Origin: Bacteroidota bacterium | Lineage (GTDB): Bacteria; Bacteroidota; Bacteroidia; Bacteroidales; VadinHA17 | DNA length: 5,970 bases | Reading direction: 5' to 3' | NCBI GenBank assembly: GCA_030613125.1 | Contig: JAUWMO010000217.1 | Span: forward strand, 1 to 5,970 | In this document: positions 1 to 5,514 of the stretch, piece by piece | Layout of the letters: the number at the start of each line of letters is the position of its first letter | Numbering within the stretch: position 1 is the stretch's first letter | Notes under the pieces: generated by a model | The model's database searches: none | The model's input: only the letters and a program-made list of their open reading frames with translations | What the model was told of the DNA's origin: nothing | Made by a program: the position numbers and the translations under genes

Positions 1-1377
1 AATCCATTTATAACATATTGCTAACAATAAAAAAAAGATGTCAATAGTAATCATAATTATAAAACTTAATCCTGCCAGCGTAAGTCCAATGCCAATCTTT
101 CTTGGAGAACTTGGCTCCAGGCGCCTTTTGTTGAGTGCGGAAAATATTCCGATGACCAGTGGTGTAAGGAAAACAATGAAAATAGGATTGAATTGCTGGA
201 ATATAATAGGGCTAATGGGCATTTTGGGATCATAGGTGCTAATCACCAGGTAGGCAATTGCAGTCGCAATGATCGCCATACTCATGCCAATTATTTTCGT
301 GAGTTTACTGTTATTTTTGCCAATTAATAAGACAAGTCCAATAATAACAGCAATAATGGGAAGGAATGCTCTGAGGTCAAAAAATGCATAGGTGAAGGTG
401 CTGACCTCGGTAAATGTGTAATCCCGGGCAAAGATGGTTAAGGTAAAACCATTTTGATGGAAAGCCATCCAGAAGAAAATATTAATAATAAAGATCAAGC
501 CAAGCGCAATCAGTCTTTTTCTGAATTGCTCAGGTTTAAGTTTAATTATGTTTAAGGATTCATCCTTAACCGCTTCTTTGTGCATTACATCAACATGCTT
601 GTATGTTTTACGGAAGCCCACAAAGATGAGCAGGGAAATGAAAATACTTACTGCTGCAATGCCAAAACCCAGGCTGTAGGATTTACTGAGCGTATCGATA
701 TAATGCTGGCTAAAATCGGCGAGGTTGGTAAATTCATAAGCAGTATCAGGAAGGATCGAAGATTTCGCCAGTTCCATATATTCAGAGGCCCTTTCATAAA
801 CACCTCCTTCTTGTACAGAATTCAGATAGTCGTGAGCCATGCTAGGAATATTGGCGTTATAAATAAGGTCTCCTTTTTTCATGATCCACTTGCTCATGGC
901 CTGGGCAGCAGATGGGGCAAAAAAGGCCCCTACATTAATTCCCATGTAAAAAATCCAGAAAGCAGCATCTCTGAATTTCTCGAATTTTGAATCATCGTAA
1001 AGCTTTCCTACAAGAGCTTGCAGATTGCCTTTAAAAAAGCCGGTTCCAAAAGAGATAATGGTAAGGGATATGTATATCATAAATCTTTCCGAACCGGGTT
1101 GTGACAGTAGTAAATAACCTGCGATCATAAGGATAATCCCCAGAGTAATGGTTTTCCCAAAACCCAGGAGCTTGTCGGCAATGATCCCACCCAGAAGAGG
1201 AATAAAATAAATGCCGAATAGAAATGTTCCGTATACCCGGCCAGCTTCTTCAGCATTCATGCCAAATTTGGCCTGCAGGAAAAGAATAAATATAGCAAGC
1301 ATGGTATAGTACCCAAAACGCTCACCCATATTTGCGAATAAAAAAACATAAAGTCCTTTTGGATGTCCTTTTAACAT
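1..1377 (-). CDS. POT/PTR2-family (peptide-type) MFS transporter, C-terminus cut by window edge
   Basis: The reading frame is open from an ATG at 1377 down to base 1, giving 459 codons with no stop, so the C-terminus is missing. The family normally imports di- and tripeptides with protons across the inner membrane. Family marks are GERFGYY in TM1 (residues 18-24), a GTGFFKGN segment in TM4 with Lys116, the PTR2 signature FYMGINVG (143-150), and FNPIF...TPL (396-406). By eye, hydrophobic segments lie near 10-33, 48-67, 75-92, 103-120, 140-158, 233-255, 288-306, 335-352, 361-380, 396-415 and 427-450. Several substrate and proton residues of classical POTs are replaced: the first Glu of ExxER is Asn16, and the TM7 Glu is His307. 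About 70 hydrophilic residues (160-232) are inserted between TM5 and TM6. The POT assignment is firm, but the substrate is uncertain. The gene is divergent from nnr and has its own promoter-like box. Confidence 0.9.
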   Translation of the reverse strand, partial: MLKGHPKGLYVFLFANMGERFGYYTMLAIFILFLQAKFGMNAEEAGRVYGTFLFGIYFIPLLGGIIADKLLGFGKTITLGIILMIAGYLLLSQPGSERFMIYISLTIISFGTGFFKGNLQALVGKLYDDSKFEKFRDAAFWIFYMGINVGAFFAPSAAQAMSKWIMKKGDLIYNANIPSMAHDYLNSVQEGGVYERASEYMELAKSSILPDTAYEFTNLADFSQHYIDTLSKSYSLGFGIAAVSIFISLLIFVGFRKTYKHVDVMHKEAVKDESLNIIKLKPEQFRKRLIALGLIFIINIFFWMAFHQNGFTLTIFARDYTFTEVSTFTYAFFDLRAFLPIIAVIIGLVLLIGKNNSKLTKIIGMSMAIIATAIAYLVISTYDPKMPISPIIFQQFNPIFIVFLTPLVIGIFSALNKRRLEPSSPRKIGIGLTLAGLSFIIMITIDIFFLLLAICYKWI

Positions 1378-1423
1378 AATTTCAAGTTTTTATAAATATC
1401 ATGAAATAACAATAGAGAAAGGA

Positions 1424-1456
1424 CAAATATAGAAATCTTTTTTTACCTGTCTGCAA
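1424..1456 (-). promoter_or_regulatory. Putative Bacteroidota-type promoter of the POT transporter gene
   Basis: On the minus strand TATATTTG (1431-1424) fully matches the Bacteroidota -7 consensus TAnnTTTG. A TTG at 1456-1454 could serve as the -33 element. The 22-nt spacer is slightly longer than usual, so the -33 part is weak. Transcription would begin near 1417, leaving an AT-rich leader of about 40 nt before the ATG at 1377. No Shine-Dalgarno sequence is seen near the start, as is common in this phylum. Confidence 0.5.
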
Positions 1457-1514
1457 TAGAACTATTTCAAGACACTTTAAATCATTAATAATTTTTTTTC
1501 ACACTGGAAGGAGT

Positions 1515-1522
1515 TAAATTTG
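1515..1522 (+). promoter_or_regulatory. Putative -7 box of nnr
   Basis: TAAATTTG is an exact match to TAnnTTTG and lies 71 nt before the nnr ATG. No TTG is found at the expected -33 distance, where there is only a T-rich tract (1492-1499), so only half of the promoter is supported. The predicted transcript would start around 1529. That start would exclude a tiny SD-led ORF beginning at 1524. Confidence 0.4.
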
Positions 1523-1593
1523 TAATGCAACCGGCAGAATGAGAATTTCCCATAATCCTAATATGATGTTTTACAACTTCAGCTATTTTATTT

Positions 1594-3123
1594 ATGAATT
1601 CAAAATCTCTGAAAAAAATATTTAGATCTGAACAGATAAAAGAGATAGATGCGTTTACTATTAAGAATGAACCGATATCCTCGGTTGACTTGATGGAAAG
1701 AGCTGCTATGACCATCTTTAACTGGATCAGGGGTCATTATAATAGTTCCAGACCTGTAAAGGTTTTTGCCGGAACCGGAAATAATGGTGGAGACGGACTG
1801 GCTGTTGCCAGGATGCTTGCAGAAGAAGGATTTCAGGTCGAGGTTTTTTTTATAAGATTCATCAACAAAATTTCTGAAGATTGCAGGGTAAACTACGAAC
1901 GATTAAAAAATCAGCAAATTGTAAATATAAAAAAGGTCAAAAGTCGTAATAATTTTCCTGTAATTGATGAAAATGACCTTGTTTTAGATGGAATTTTCGG
2001 GTCTGGTTTGACCAGACCATTATCAGGACTTTTTGCTGACATTGTTCAACATATAAATAGTAGTAATGCTGAAATTATCGCCATCGATATTCCTTCCGGA
2101 TTATTTGGGGAGGACAATTCAGATAATCAGGCAAAAAACATAGTTAAAGCAAGGTATACGTTAACTTTTCAATTCCCGAAGTTGTCATTTTTCTTCCCTG
2201 ATAATGAAGAATATGTAGGATGTTGGTATGTGCTTCCAATTGGACTTCATTCAGGTTTCATAAGTGAAGTTGAAACAAGTTATTTTCAGGTGACATCTGA
2301 GTTCGTCTCTAAAAACAAAATAAAAAGAAAGAAATTCAGTCATAAGGGAACTTATGGGCATGTACTTTTAATTGCAGGCTGTTATGGCAAAATGGGAGCT
2401 GCAATTCTTGCATCAAGAGCATGTCTTCGGTCGGGGACGGGGTTAATTACCACACATATTCCAAGAATGGGGAATAATATCATCCAGACCGCTGTCCCTG
2501 AAGCAATGATAAGCCTTGACCAATCGGATATATTATTTTCCCAACCTCCCGACCTTAGTGAATTCAGTAATGTTGGTATAGGACCGGCACTGGGATGCCG
2601 GAATAACTCACAAAATGGCTTGTTTGAGCTAATGAAAAAATGCAACCAGCCAATGGTTATCGATGCTGATGCTATAAATATACTTGGTCAGAATAAAGAA
2701 TGGATTAACAAAATTCCGGAAAATAGCATTCTTACACCCCATCCTAAGGAATTTGAAAGATTGACTGAGCAATTAACAAATGGTTTTGAACGTTTAAATA
2801 AGCAGATTGAATTTGCTGTTAAGTATAAATTGATTGTGGTTTTAAAAGGAGCTTATACCTCGATTGCCTGCCCTGATGGGACCTGTTATTTCAATTCAAC
2901 CGGTAATCCGGGTATGGCTACAGCCGGAAGCGGGGATGTGCTTACTGGAATCATTCTTTCCCTGCTTGGTCAGGGTTATCAACCTCCATTGGCAGCAATT
3001 ATGGGTGTTTACGTACACGGTCTTGCCGGTGACCTGGCTAAGGAAAAGATGGGTGAGGAGGCGCTTACTGCTACCGATATAATTGATAATCTGGGCAATG
3101 CTTTCATGATTACAGGAAAATGA
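1594..3123 (+). CDS. nnr: Bifunctional NAD(P)H-hydrate repair enzyme (epimerase plus ADP-dependent dehydratase)
   Basis: This cytosolic enzyme repairs damaged nicotinamide cofactors. The N-terminal YjeF_N domain interconverts R- and S-NAD(P)HX, and the C-terminal ribokinase-like domain dehydrates S-NAD(P)HX to NAD(P)H using ADP. At 509 residues it matches the usual fused length (about 500-515). The N-domain (about 1-235) shows SSVDLMERAA (29-38), GTGNNGGDG (60-68), LDGIFGSGL (131-139) and AIDIPSG (163-169). The C-domain (about 240-509) shows SHKGTYGHVLLIAG (249-262), GIGPALG (328-334), DADAI (357-361), LTPHPKEF (380-387), LKGAYT (417-422) and the nucleotide-site motif TAGSGDVLTG (443-452) with Asp448. 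All hallmark motifs are intact, so both activities are expected. The start is ATG 1594 because an in-frame TGA lies at 1564 with no other start codon between. The gene seems to be transcribed alone, divergent from the POT gene. Confidence 0.97.
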   Translation: MNSKSLKKIFRSEQIKEIDAFTIKNEPISSVDLMERAAMTIFNWIRGHYNSSRPVKVFAGTGNNGGDGLAVARMLAEEGFQVEVFFIRFINKISEDCRVNYERLKNQQIVNIKKVKSRNNFPVIDENDLVLDGIFGSGLTRPLSGLFADIVQHINSSNAEIIAIDIPSGLFGEDNSDNQAKNIVKARYTLTFQFPKLSFFFPDNEEYVGCWYVLPIGLHSGFISEVETSYFQVTSEFVSKNKIKRKKFSHKGTYGHVLLIAGCYGKMGAAILASRACLRSGTGLITTHIPRMGNNIIQTAVPEAMISLDQSDILFSQPPDLSEFSNVGIGPALGCRNNSQNGLFELMKKCNQPMVIDADAINILGQNKEWINKIPENSILTPHPKEFERLTEQLTNGFERLNKQIEFAVKYKLIVVLKGAYTSIACPDGTCYFNSTGNPGMATAGSGDVLTGIILSLLGQGYQPPLAAIMGVYVHGLAGDLAKEKMGEEALTATDIIDNLGNAFMITGK

Positions 3124-3160
3124 TTCATAGAAATATGCTATAACTTTATTCAATATTTTT

Positions 3161-3168
3161 TAAATTTG
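3161..3168 (+). promoter_or_regulatory. Possible -7 box within the nnr/DUF4831 spacer
   Basis: TAAATTTG is an exact TAnnTTTG match 38 nt after the nnr stop. No convincing -33 TTG lies upstream. If active, it would give the DUF4831 gene a leader of about 190 nt that contains the inverted repeat at 3229-3283 and a 22-codon ORF. No better -7 match was found closer to the GTG at 3363. In AT-rich DNA such boxes also occur by chance. Confidence 0.3.
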
Positions 3169-3228
3169 GTGCTTACCTCGATTAACGTTATAAGTTATGA
3201 AACGAACAGTAAAATTTTTTTCGGATGA

Positions 3229-3283
3229 AACCCTCATAATGTTAAGGCACCACAAAAGAAGATGAGTAAATTTTATGAGGGTT
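3229..3283. repeat. 11-bp perfect inverted repeat in the leader of the DUF4831 gene
   Basis: AACCCTCATAA at 3229-3239 is the exact reverse complement of TTATGAGGGTT at 3273-3283, separated by 33 nt. In RNA this would give an 11-bp stem with three consecutive G-C pairs. A T-run (3215-3221) precedes the stem but no T-run follows it, so it does not look like an intrinsic terminator for plus-strand transcription. It could be an attenuator-like element, a protein-binding pair or a small mobile-element remnant. The pairing is directly seen and the function is unknown. Confidence 0.55.
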
Positions 3284-3362
3284 CCACGGAAATAGAAATG
3301 ATAGGTTTGTAATTGAAAACATAATTATCATATTTACAGTTGTTTAAATAAAATTTATACTA

Positions 3363-4469
3363 GTGAAATATTTTAAGTTCCTTATTGGTTTTGTATCGAT
3401 CTTTTTTCTGATATCCTGCCAGCCTACTGAAGAGGCTAAAAGGACTATTCGGCCTCTGCCGGAAGGAATAAGTCTGCCTGCTGATGCAATCGTCTATGCA
3501 CTACCGCGTACTAACCTGAGAATAGAAGTTACAGCAGAAAAGATTTTACAAAAAAAAGGGCCGTTTTTTAATTACAGGGAAAAATACCTTGGCTTAGAGG
3601 GAGGTATTGAAGAAGATCATTCAGAATGGATCATTTCCGGGATCGGGATTAATTCATATGAAGATCTGGACCCTGAGAAATATTATGTGATCGAACCCGC
3701 AGGGATTGTGTATTCCAACTATTTGCAACTTAGTAATGAGGGATTAGTGCTTTCATTTAATCCTCAAACTTACAGGGAACTCCCTGTAACTCCATATAGT
3801 TATCCTGGAGAGGTTCAACATGTATATTTTAAAGATCTTTCAGTAAAACGAAATGTTGAAATGTCATCTGATACAGCTTACCGTCTTATTGAAACAGACA
3901 CGGCCTTTATAAGAGTCCCATATTTCCAGAAGAAGGAACGTATAAAAACTCTTCGTGAGAAGGCAGAGGAGGCTGCTAATTTTATCATCAAAATAAGGAA
4001 GCGGCGTTTTAAGCTCCTCTCCGGACAATATGATGTCTTTCCTGAAGGGATAGCGCTGGAGTATGCAGTGAAAGAACTTACTTTGCTTGAGAATGAGTAC
4101 CTGGCTTTGTTTCTTGGCAAAACTATTAGAGAAAAATCATTGAAAACCTTTGAGATCATTCCGGATCTAAATAATAAATCCAGTGTCCTGTTCAGGTTTT
4201 CAAAAGAGAGTGGGGTCCTTCCGGCAGATGATCCTGCCGGAGAACCAATTAATATTCATATTGAGAGTATGGGTAAAACAGATAACCTGGTGTCAGCGAA
4301 AGTCCTTGATAATTTACTAAGTTCTGAGTTGATCTACCGTATACCGGAGCTTTGTAAGGTTGAGATCATGGATAAAAATGGATTATTGGCTGACCGTAAA
4401 TTATTGATCTGCCAGCTTGGGAAATTGATACGGCTTCCTGAGAATCTGTATCTTGAGCCAAAGGAGTAG
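3363..4469 (+). CDS. DUF4831-family lipoprotein, function unknown
   Basis: The 368-residue product starts with a lipoprotein signal: a basic/aromatic N-terminus, a hydrophobic core (6-17) and lipobox LISC with Cys19, so it should be lipid-anchored in the cell envelope. The mature part carries the pattern I associate with DUF4831, a Bacteroidota family without an assigned function. It begins with an ALPRTNLRIEV segment (46-56), then KGPFFNYREKYLGL (65-78), then FQKKERIKTLREKAEEAA (188-205) running into IRKRRFKLLSGQYD (211-224). A predicted helix ELTLLENEYLALFLGKT (238-254) follows. A mostly beta C-terminal part follows. The start must be GTG 3363, since an in-frame TAA lies at 3345 and no other start codon intervenes. 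The residues after Cys19 (QPTEE) place acids at +4 and +5, a loose resemblance to Bacteroidota lipoprotein export signals, so surface exposure is possible but unproven. It lies 239 nt after nnr, probably outside its operon. Confidence 0.83.
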   Translation: MKYFKFLIGFVSIFFLISCQPTEEAKRTIRPLPEGISLPADAIVYALPRTNLRIEVTAEKILQKKGPFFNYREKYLGLEGGIEEDHSEWIISGIGINSYEDLDPEKYYVIEPAGIVYSNYLQLSNEGLVLSFNPQTYRELPVTPYSYPGEVQHVYFKDLSVKRNVEMSSDTAYRLIETDTAFIRVPYFQKKERIKTLREKAEEAANFIIKIRKRRFKLLSGQYDVFPEGIALEYAVKELTLLENEYLALFLGKTIREKSLKTFEIIPDLNNKSSVLFRFSKESGVLPADDPAGEPINIHIESMGKTDNLVSAKVLDNLLSSELIYRIPELCKVEIMDKNGLLADRKLLICQLGKLIRLPENLYLEPKE

Positions 4470-4564
4470 GTGATTGGGATAAGAGTCCAGGGGTTGAACG
4501 GTGAGCGAACTTGTGAGCGAATCCCTCACGAGCAGGTTGTGCGTTAGGCTGTGGGTGACGAGTA

Positions 4565-4628
4565 ACGGTCTAAGGGTCCAAGAGTCGAAGGGGCGAAGAG
4601 GCGAAAGGGCGAAGGAGCGAAGTGAGAA
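4565..4628 (+). repeat. Degenerate 8-bp tandem repeat, consensus about AGRGKCGA, eight units
   Basis: Read in steps of eight from 4565, the units are ACGGTCTA, AGGGTCCA, AGAGTCGA, AGGGGCGA, AGAGGCGA, AAGGGCGA, AGGAGCGA and AGTGAGAA. The five central units (4581-4620) keep a strict 8-bp period ending in CGA, and the outer ones decay. The strand is almost pure purine apart from the central C/T. Degenerate octamer arrays of this kind (GTCGAA-like) are something I recall from intergenic regions of some Bacteroidota genomes. The period is directly seen, and any role is unknown. Confidence 0.8.
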
Positions 4629-4635
4629 AGCACGC

Positions 4636-4714
4636 GCAGTTGCATGGTCAATGAAGCAATACCTGCGGATGTCTGTTTGGCTCTGGAACGTCTCGTGTCT
4701 GCAGTTGCATAGTC
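4636..4714 (+). repeat. Pair of 14-bp direct repeats, 65 bp apart
   Basis: GCAGTTGCATGGTC (4636-4649) recurs as GCAGTTGCATAGTC (4701-4714), differing at one base of 14. The second copy runs into the palindrome AGTCGACT (4711-4718). The pair directly follows the octamer array. It may mark a duplication or an intergenic repeat family. Two copies alone do not define a mobile element, and no open reading frame lies between them. Confidence 0.55.
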
Positions 4715-4747
4715 GACTTGGCTTTCTCCATTTTATTTTTTAACATA

Positions 4748-4770
4748 TAGACTTTTAGACTTTCGACATT
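4748..4770 (-). repeat. Reverse-oriented relative of the octamer repeat
   Basis: On the minus strand this segment reads TGTCGAAA, then GTCTAAAA, then GTCTATAT. These are units of about eight bases carrying the GTCGAA/GTCTAA core seen at 4565-4628 on the plus strand. It therefore looks like a short, AT-richer arm of the same repeat family facing the other way, placed just beyond the stop of the thioredoxin-like gene. With only two to three units the relationship is suggestive, not proven. Confidence 0.4.
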
Positions 4771-4785
4771 TTACTCAATAGCAAT

Positions 4786-5316
4786 TTAATGTACCTTTCC
4801 CTCAAAGGACTCGACATAAGCCTGGTAGCTGATATTTTTGTAAGTATCTGTAGCAAAGAAATTAAGGATGGGTTCAAGATTTTTGGCAGTAAAATATCCA
4901 GGTACCGCTGTTAATAGTTGCATATCTTCTGTCATATATGCAGCTGATGGATATGACATTTGCCCCTGTAGCAGAGCAATTGCCAGCTGATGAGTGCTGC
5001 GTGATTTATTCCCTTCATTAATATAAGTCGTTCCTGCAAAATTGACAGGTTCTTTTGATTCTGCATTGAATTTTATAGCATAATACTGTGAGTTCAGGAT
5101 TTCTGCGATTACCGGATCGGTAAATGTATCCTTGTCCATTTTTTTACACCAGCCACACCAGTCAGTATAAACATCTATAAAAAGTTTCCTGGGGTTTTCT
5201 TTGTTCAAACTTACTGCTTCTTCAAAAGTATGCCATTTTACCTTTCCCGTTTCCTGTGCCTCAGCTTTAAAATAGAATACTACCAGTACTAAAACCAAAA
5301 CAAAAATTCGTTTCAT
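4786..5316 (-). CDS. Exported thioredoxin-fold protein (thioredoxin_7-like) with WCGWC active site
   Basis: The product has 176 residues. Residues 1-20 form a Sec signal peptide (MKR, a Leu/Val-rich core, cleavage probably after AEA at 18-20), so the protein should act in the periplasm. The thioredoxin-like domain follows, with strand KLFIDVYTDWCGWCKKMD (44-61). The redox pair is Cys54 and Cys57, the cis-proline is in SYPSAAY (Pro123), and PGY (139-141) follows. The sequence TDWCGWCKKMDKDTFTDPVIAE is typical of periplasmic thioredoxin-fold proteins of the DUF255/thioredoxin_7 type common in Bacteroidota. They probably reduce or exchange disulfides on envelope proteins, but the partner cannot be read from the sequence. 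No lipobox Cys is present. Start ATG 5316 begins directly with the signal peptide. The gene stands alone, convergent with the DUF4831 gene and divergent from the MFS gene. Confidence 0.9.
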   Translation of the reverse strand: MKRIFVLVLVLVVFYFKAEAQETGKVKWHTFEEAVSLNKENPRKLFIDVYTDWCGWCKKMDKDTFTDPVIAEILNSQYYAIKFNAESKEPVNFAGTTYINEGNKSRSTHQLAIALLQGQMSYPSAAYMTEDMQLLTAVPGYFTAKNLEPILNFFATDTYKNISYQAYVESFEGKVH

Positions 5317-5390
5317 AATTTCTAAGTTTTAAAATATGTTTTATAACACATATCAAAAAGTATGCCAGTTTGCATATATATAAATATGAA

Positions 5391-5398
5391 CAAAGTTA
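5391..5398 (-). promoter_or_regulatory. Putative -7 box of the thioredoxin-like gene
   Basis: On the minus strand TAACTTTG (5398-5391) matches TAnnTTTG exactly. Transcription would start near 5384, giving a leader of about 68 nt. No TTG occurs at the usual -33 distance, so the call rests on one element. The leader contains a small hairpin, TATGC (5361-5365) pairing with GCATA (5372-5376) around a 6-nt loop, whose significance is unclear. Confidence 0.4.
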
Positions 5399-5448
5399 AA
5401 TATTAAATTAGCATCAGAATGTCATTTAAACGACAGAACCATTGCATT

Positions 5449-5484
5449 TTTGCGACTTAAAGTATATATTTTTTTTTACTTTAG
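5449..5484 (+). promoter_or_regulatory. Weak candidate promoter for the right-edge MFS gene
   Basis: TTTG at 5449-5452 could be a -33 element. TACTTTAG at 5477-5484 matches seven of the eight positions of TAnnTTTG if N positions are counted. The spacer of 24 nt is longer than usual, and the region contains a run of nine T (5469-5477). Start of transcription near 5491 would leave a leader of about 24 nt before ATG 5515. This is a low-confidence call. Confidence 0.22.
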
Positions 5485-5514
5485 CCCTTAAATATTAAAA
5501 TAACTAGTTTGAAT

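Larger units (their letters stand above)
4470..4785. other. Non-coding G-rich island between convergent genes
   Basis: These 316 nt separate the DUF4831 gene from the convergent thioredoxin-like gene. Bases 4480-4720 are clearly richer in G (G+C higher overall) than the AT-rich coding DNA on either side. They contain a short repeat of GTGAGCGAA (4501-4509 and 4513-4521), the octamer tandem array (4565-4628), a 14-bp direct repeat (4636-4649 and 4701-4714) and the 8-bp palindrome AGTCGACT (4711-4718). An 80-codon GTG-initiated frame runs through it, but it is built from the repeats, resembles no protein I know and lacks a plausible start context. A T-rich stretch (4724-4740) follows, but no stable hairpin just before it was found, so I do not call a terminator. 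Confidence 0.7.

Noticed and set aside
29..36. Run of eight A in the POT coding region, a possible phase-variation site or frameshift
   Set aside because: The zero frame stays open through the run to the window edge and remains hydrophobic, while both other minus-strand frames meet stops within about 20 nt. There is no sign of a frameshift.
580..990. 136-codon plus-strand frame opposite the POT gene
   Set aside because: It lies entirely antisense to a frame with clear POT motifs, so it is a shadow frame.
1524..1541. Five-codon ORF (MQPAE) preceded by AAGGAG at 1508-1513
   Set aside because: The SD-like sequence and ORF start overlap or precede the likely nnr transcription start (around 1529), and strong SD use is not typical of this phylum, so it is probably coincidence.
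3229..3283. Inverted repeat considered as an intrinsic terminator of nnr
   Set aside because: The stem has a 33-nt loop and no T-run after it, and it lies more than 100 nt beyond the nnr stop. It does not fit a rho-independent terminator.
4501..4743. 80-codon GTG-initiated plus-strand frame in the intergenic island
   Set aside because: It is composed of the octamer and other short repeats, gives a low-complexity Arg/Glu/Lys-rich then Trp/Leu product with no recognisable domain, and has no promoter or conserved-start support.
5361..5376. TATGC...GCATA hairpin as an operator or riboswitch
   Set aside because: A 5-bp, AT-rich stem with a 6-nt loop is expected by chance in such DNA, and no riboswitch consensus is visible. 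It is noted only within the promoter entry.
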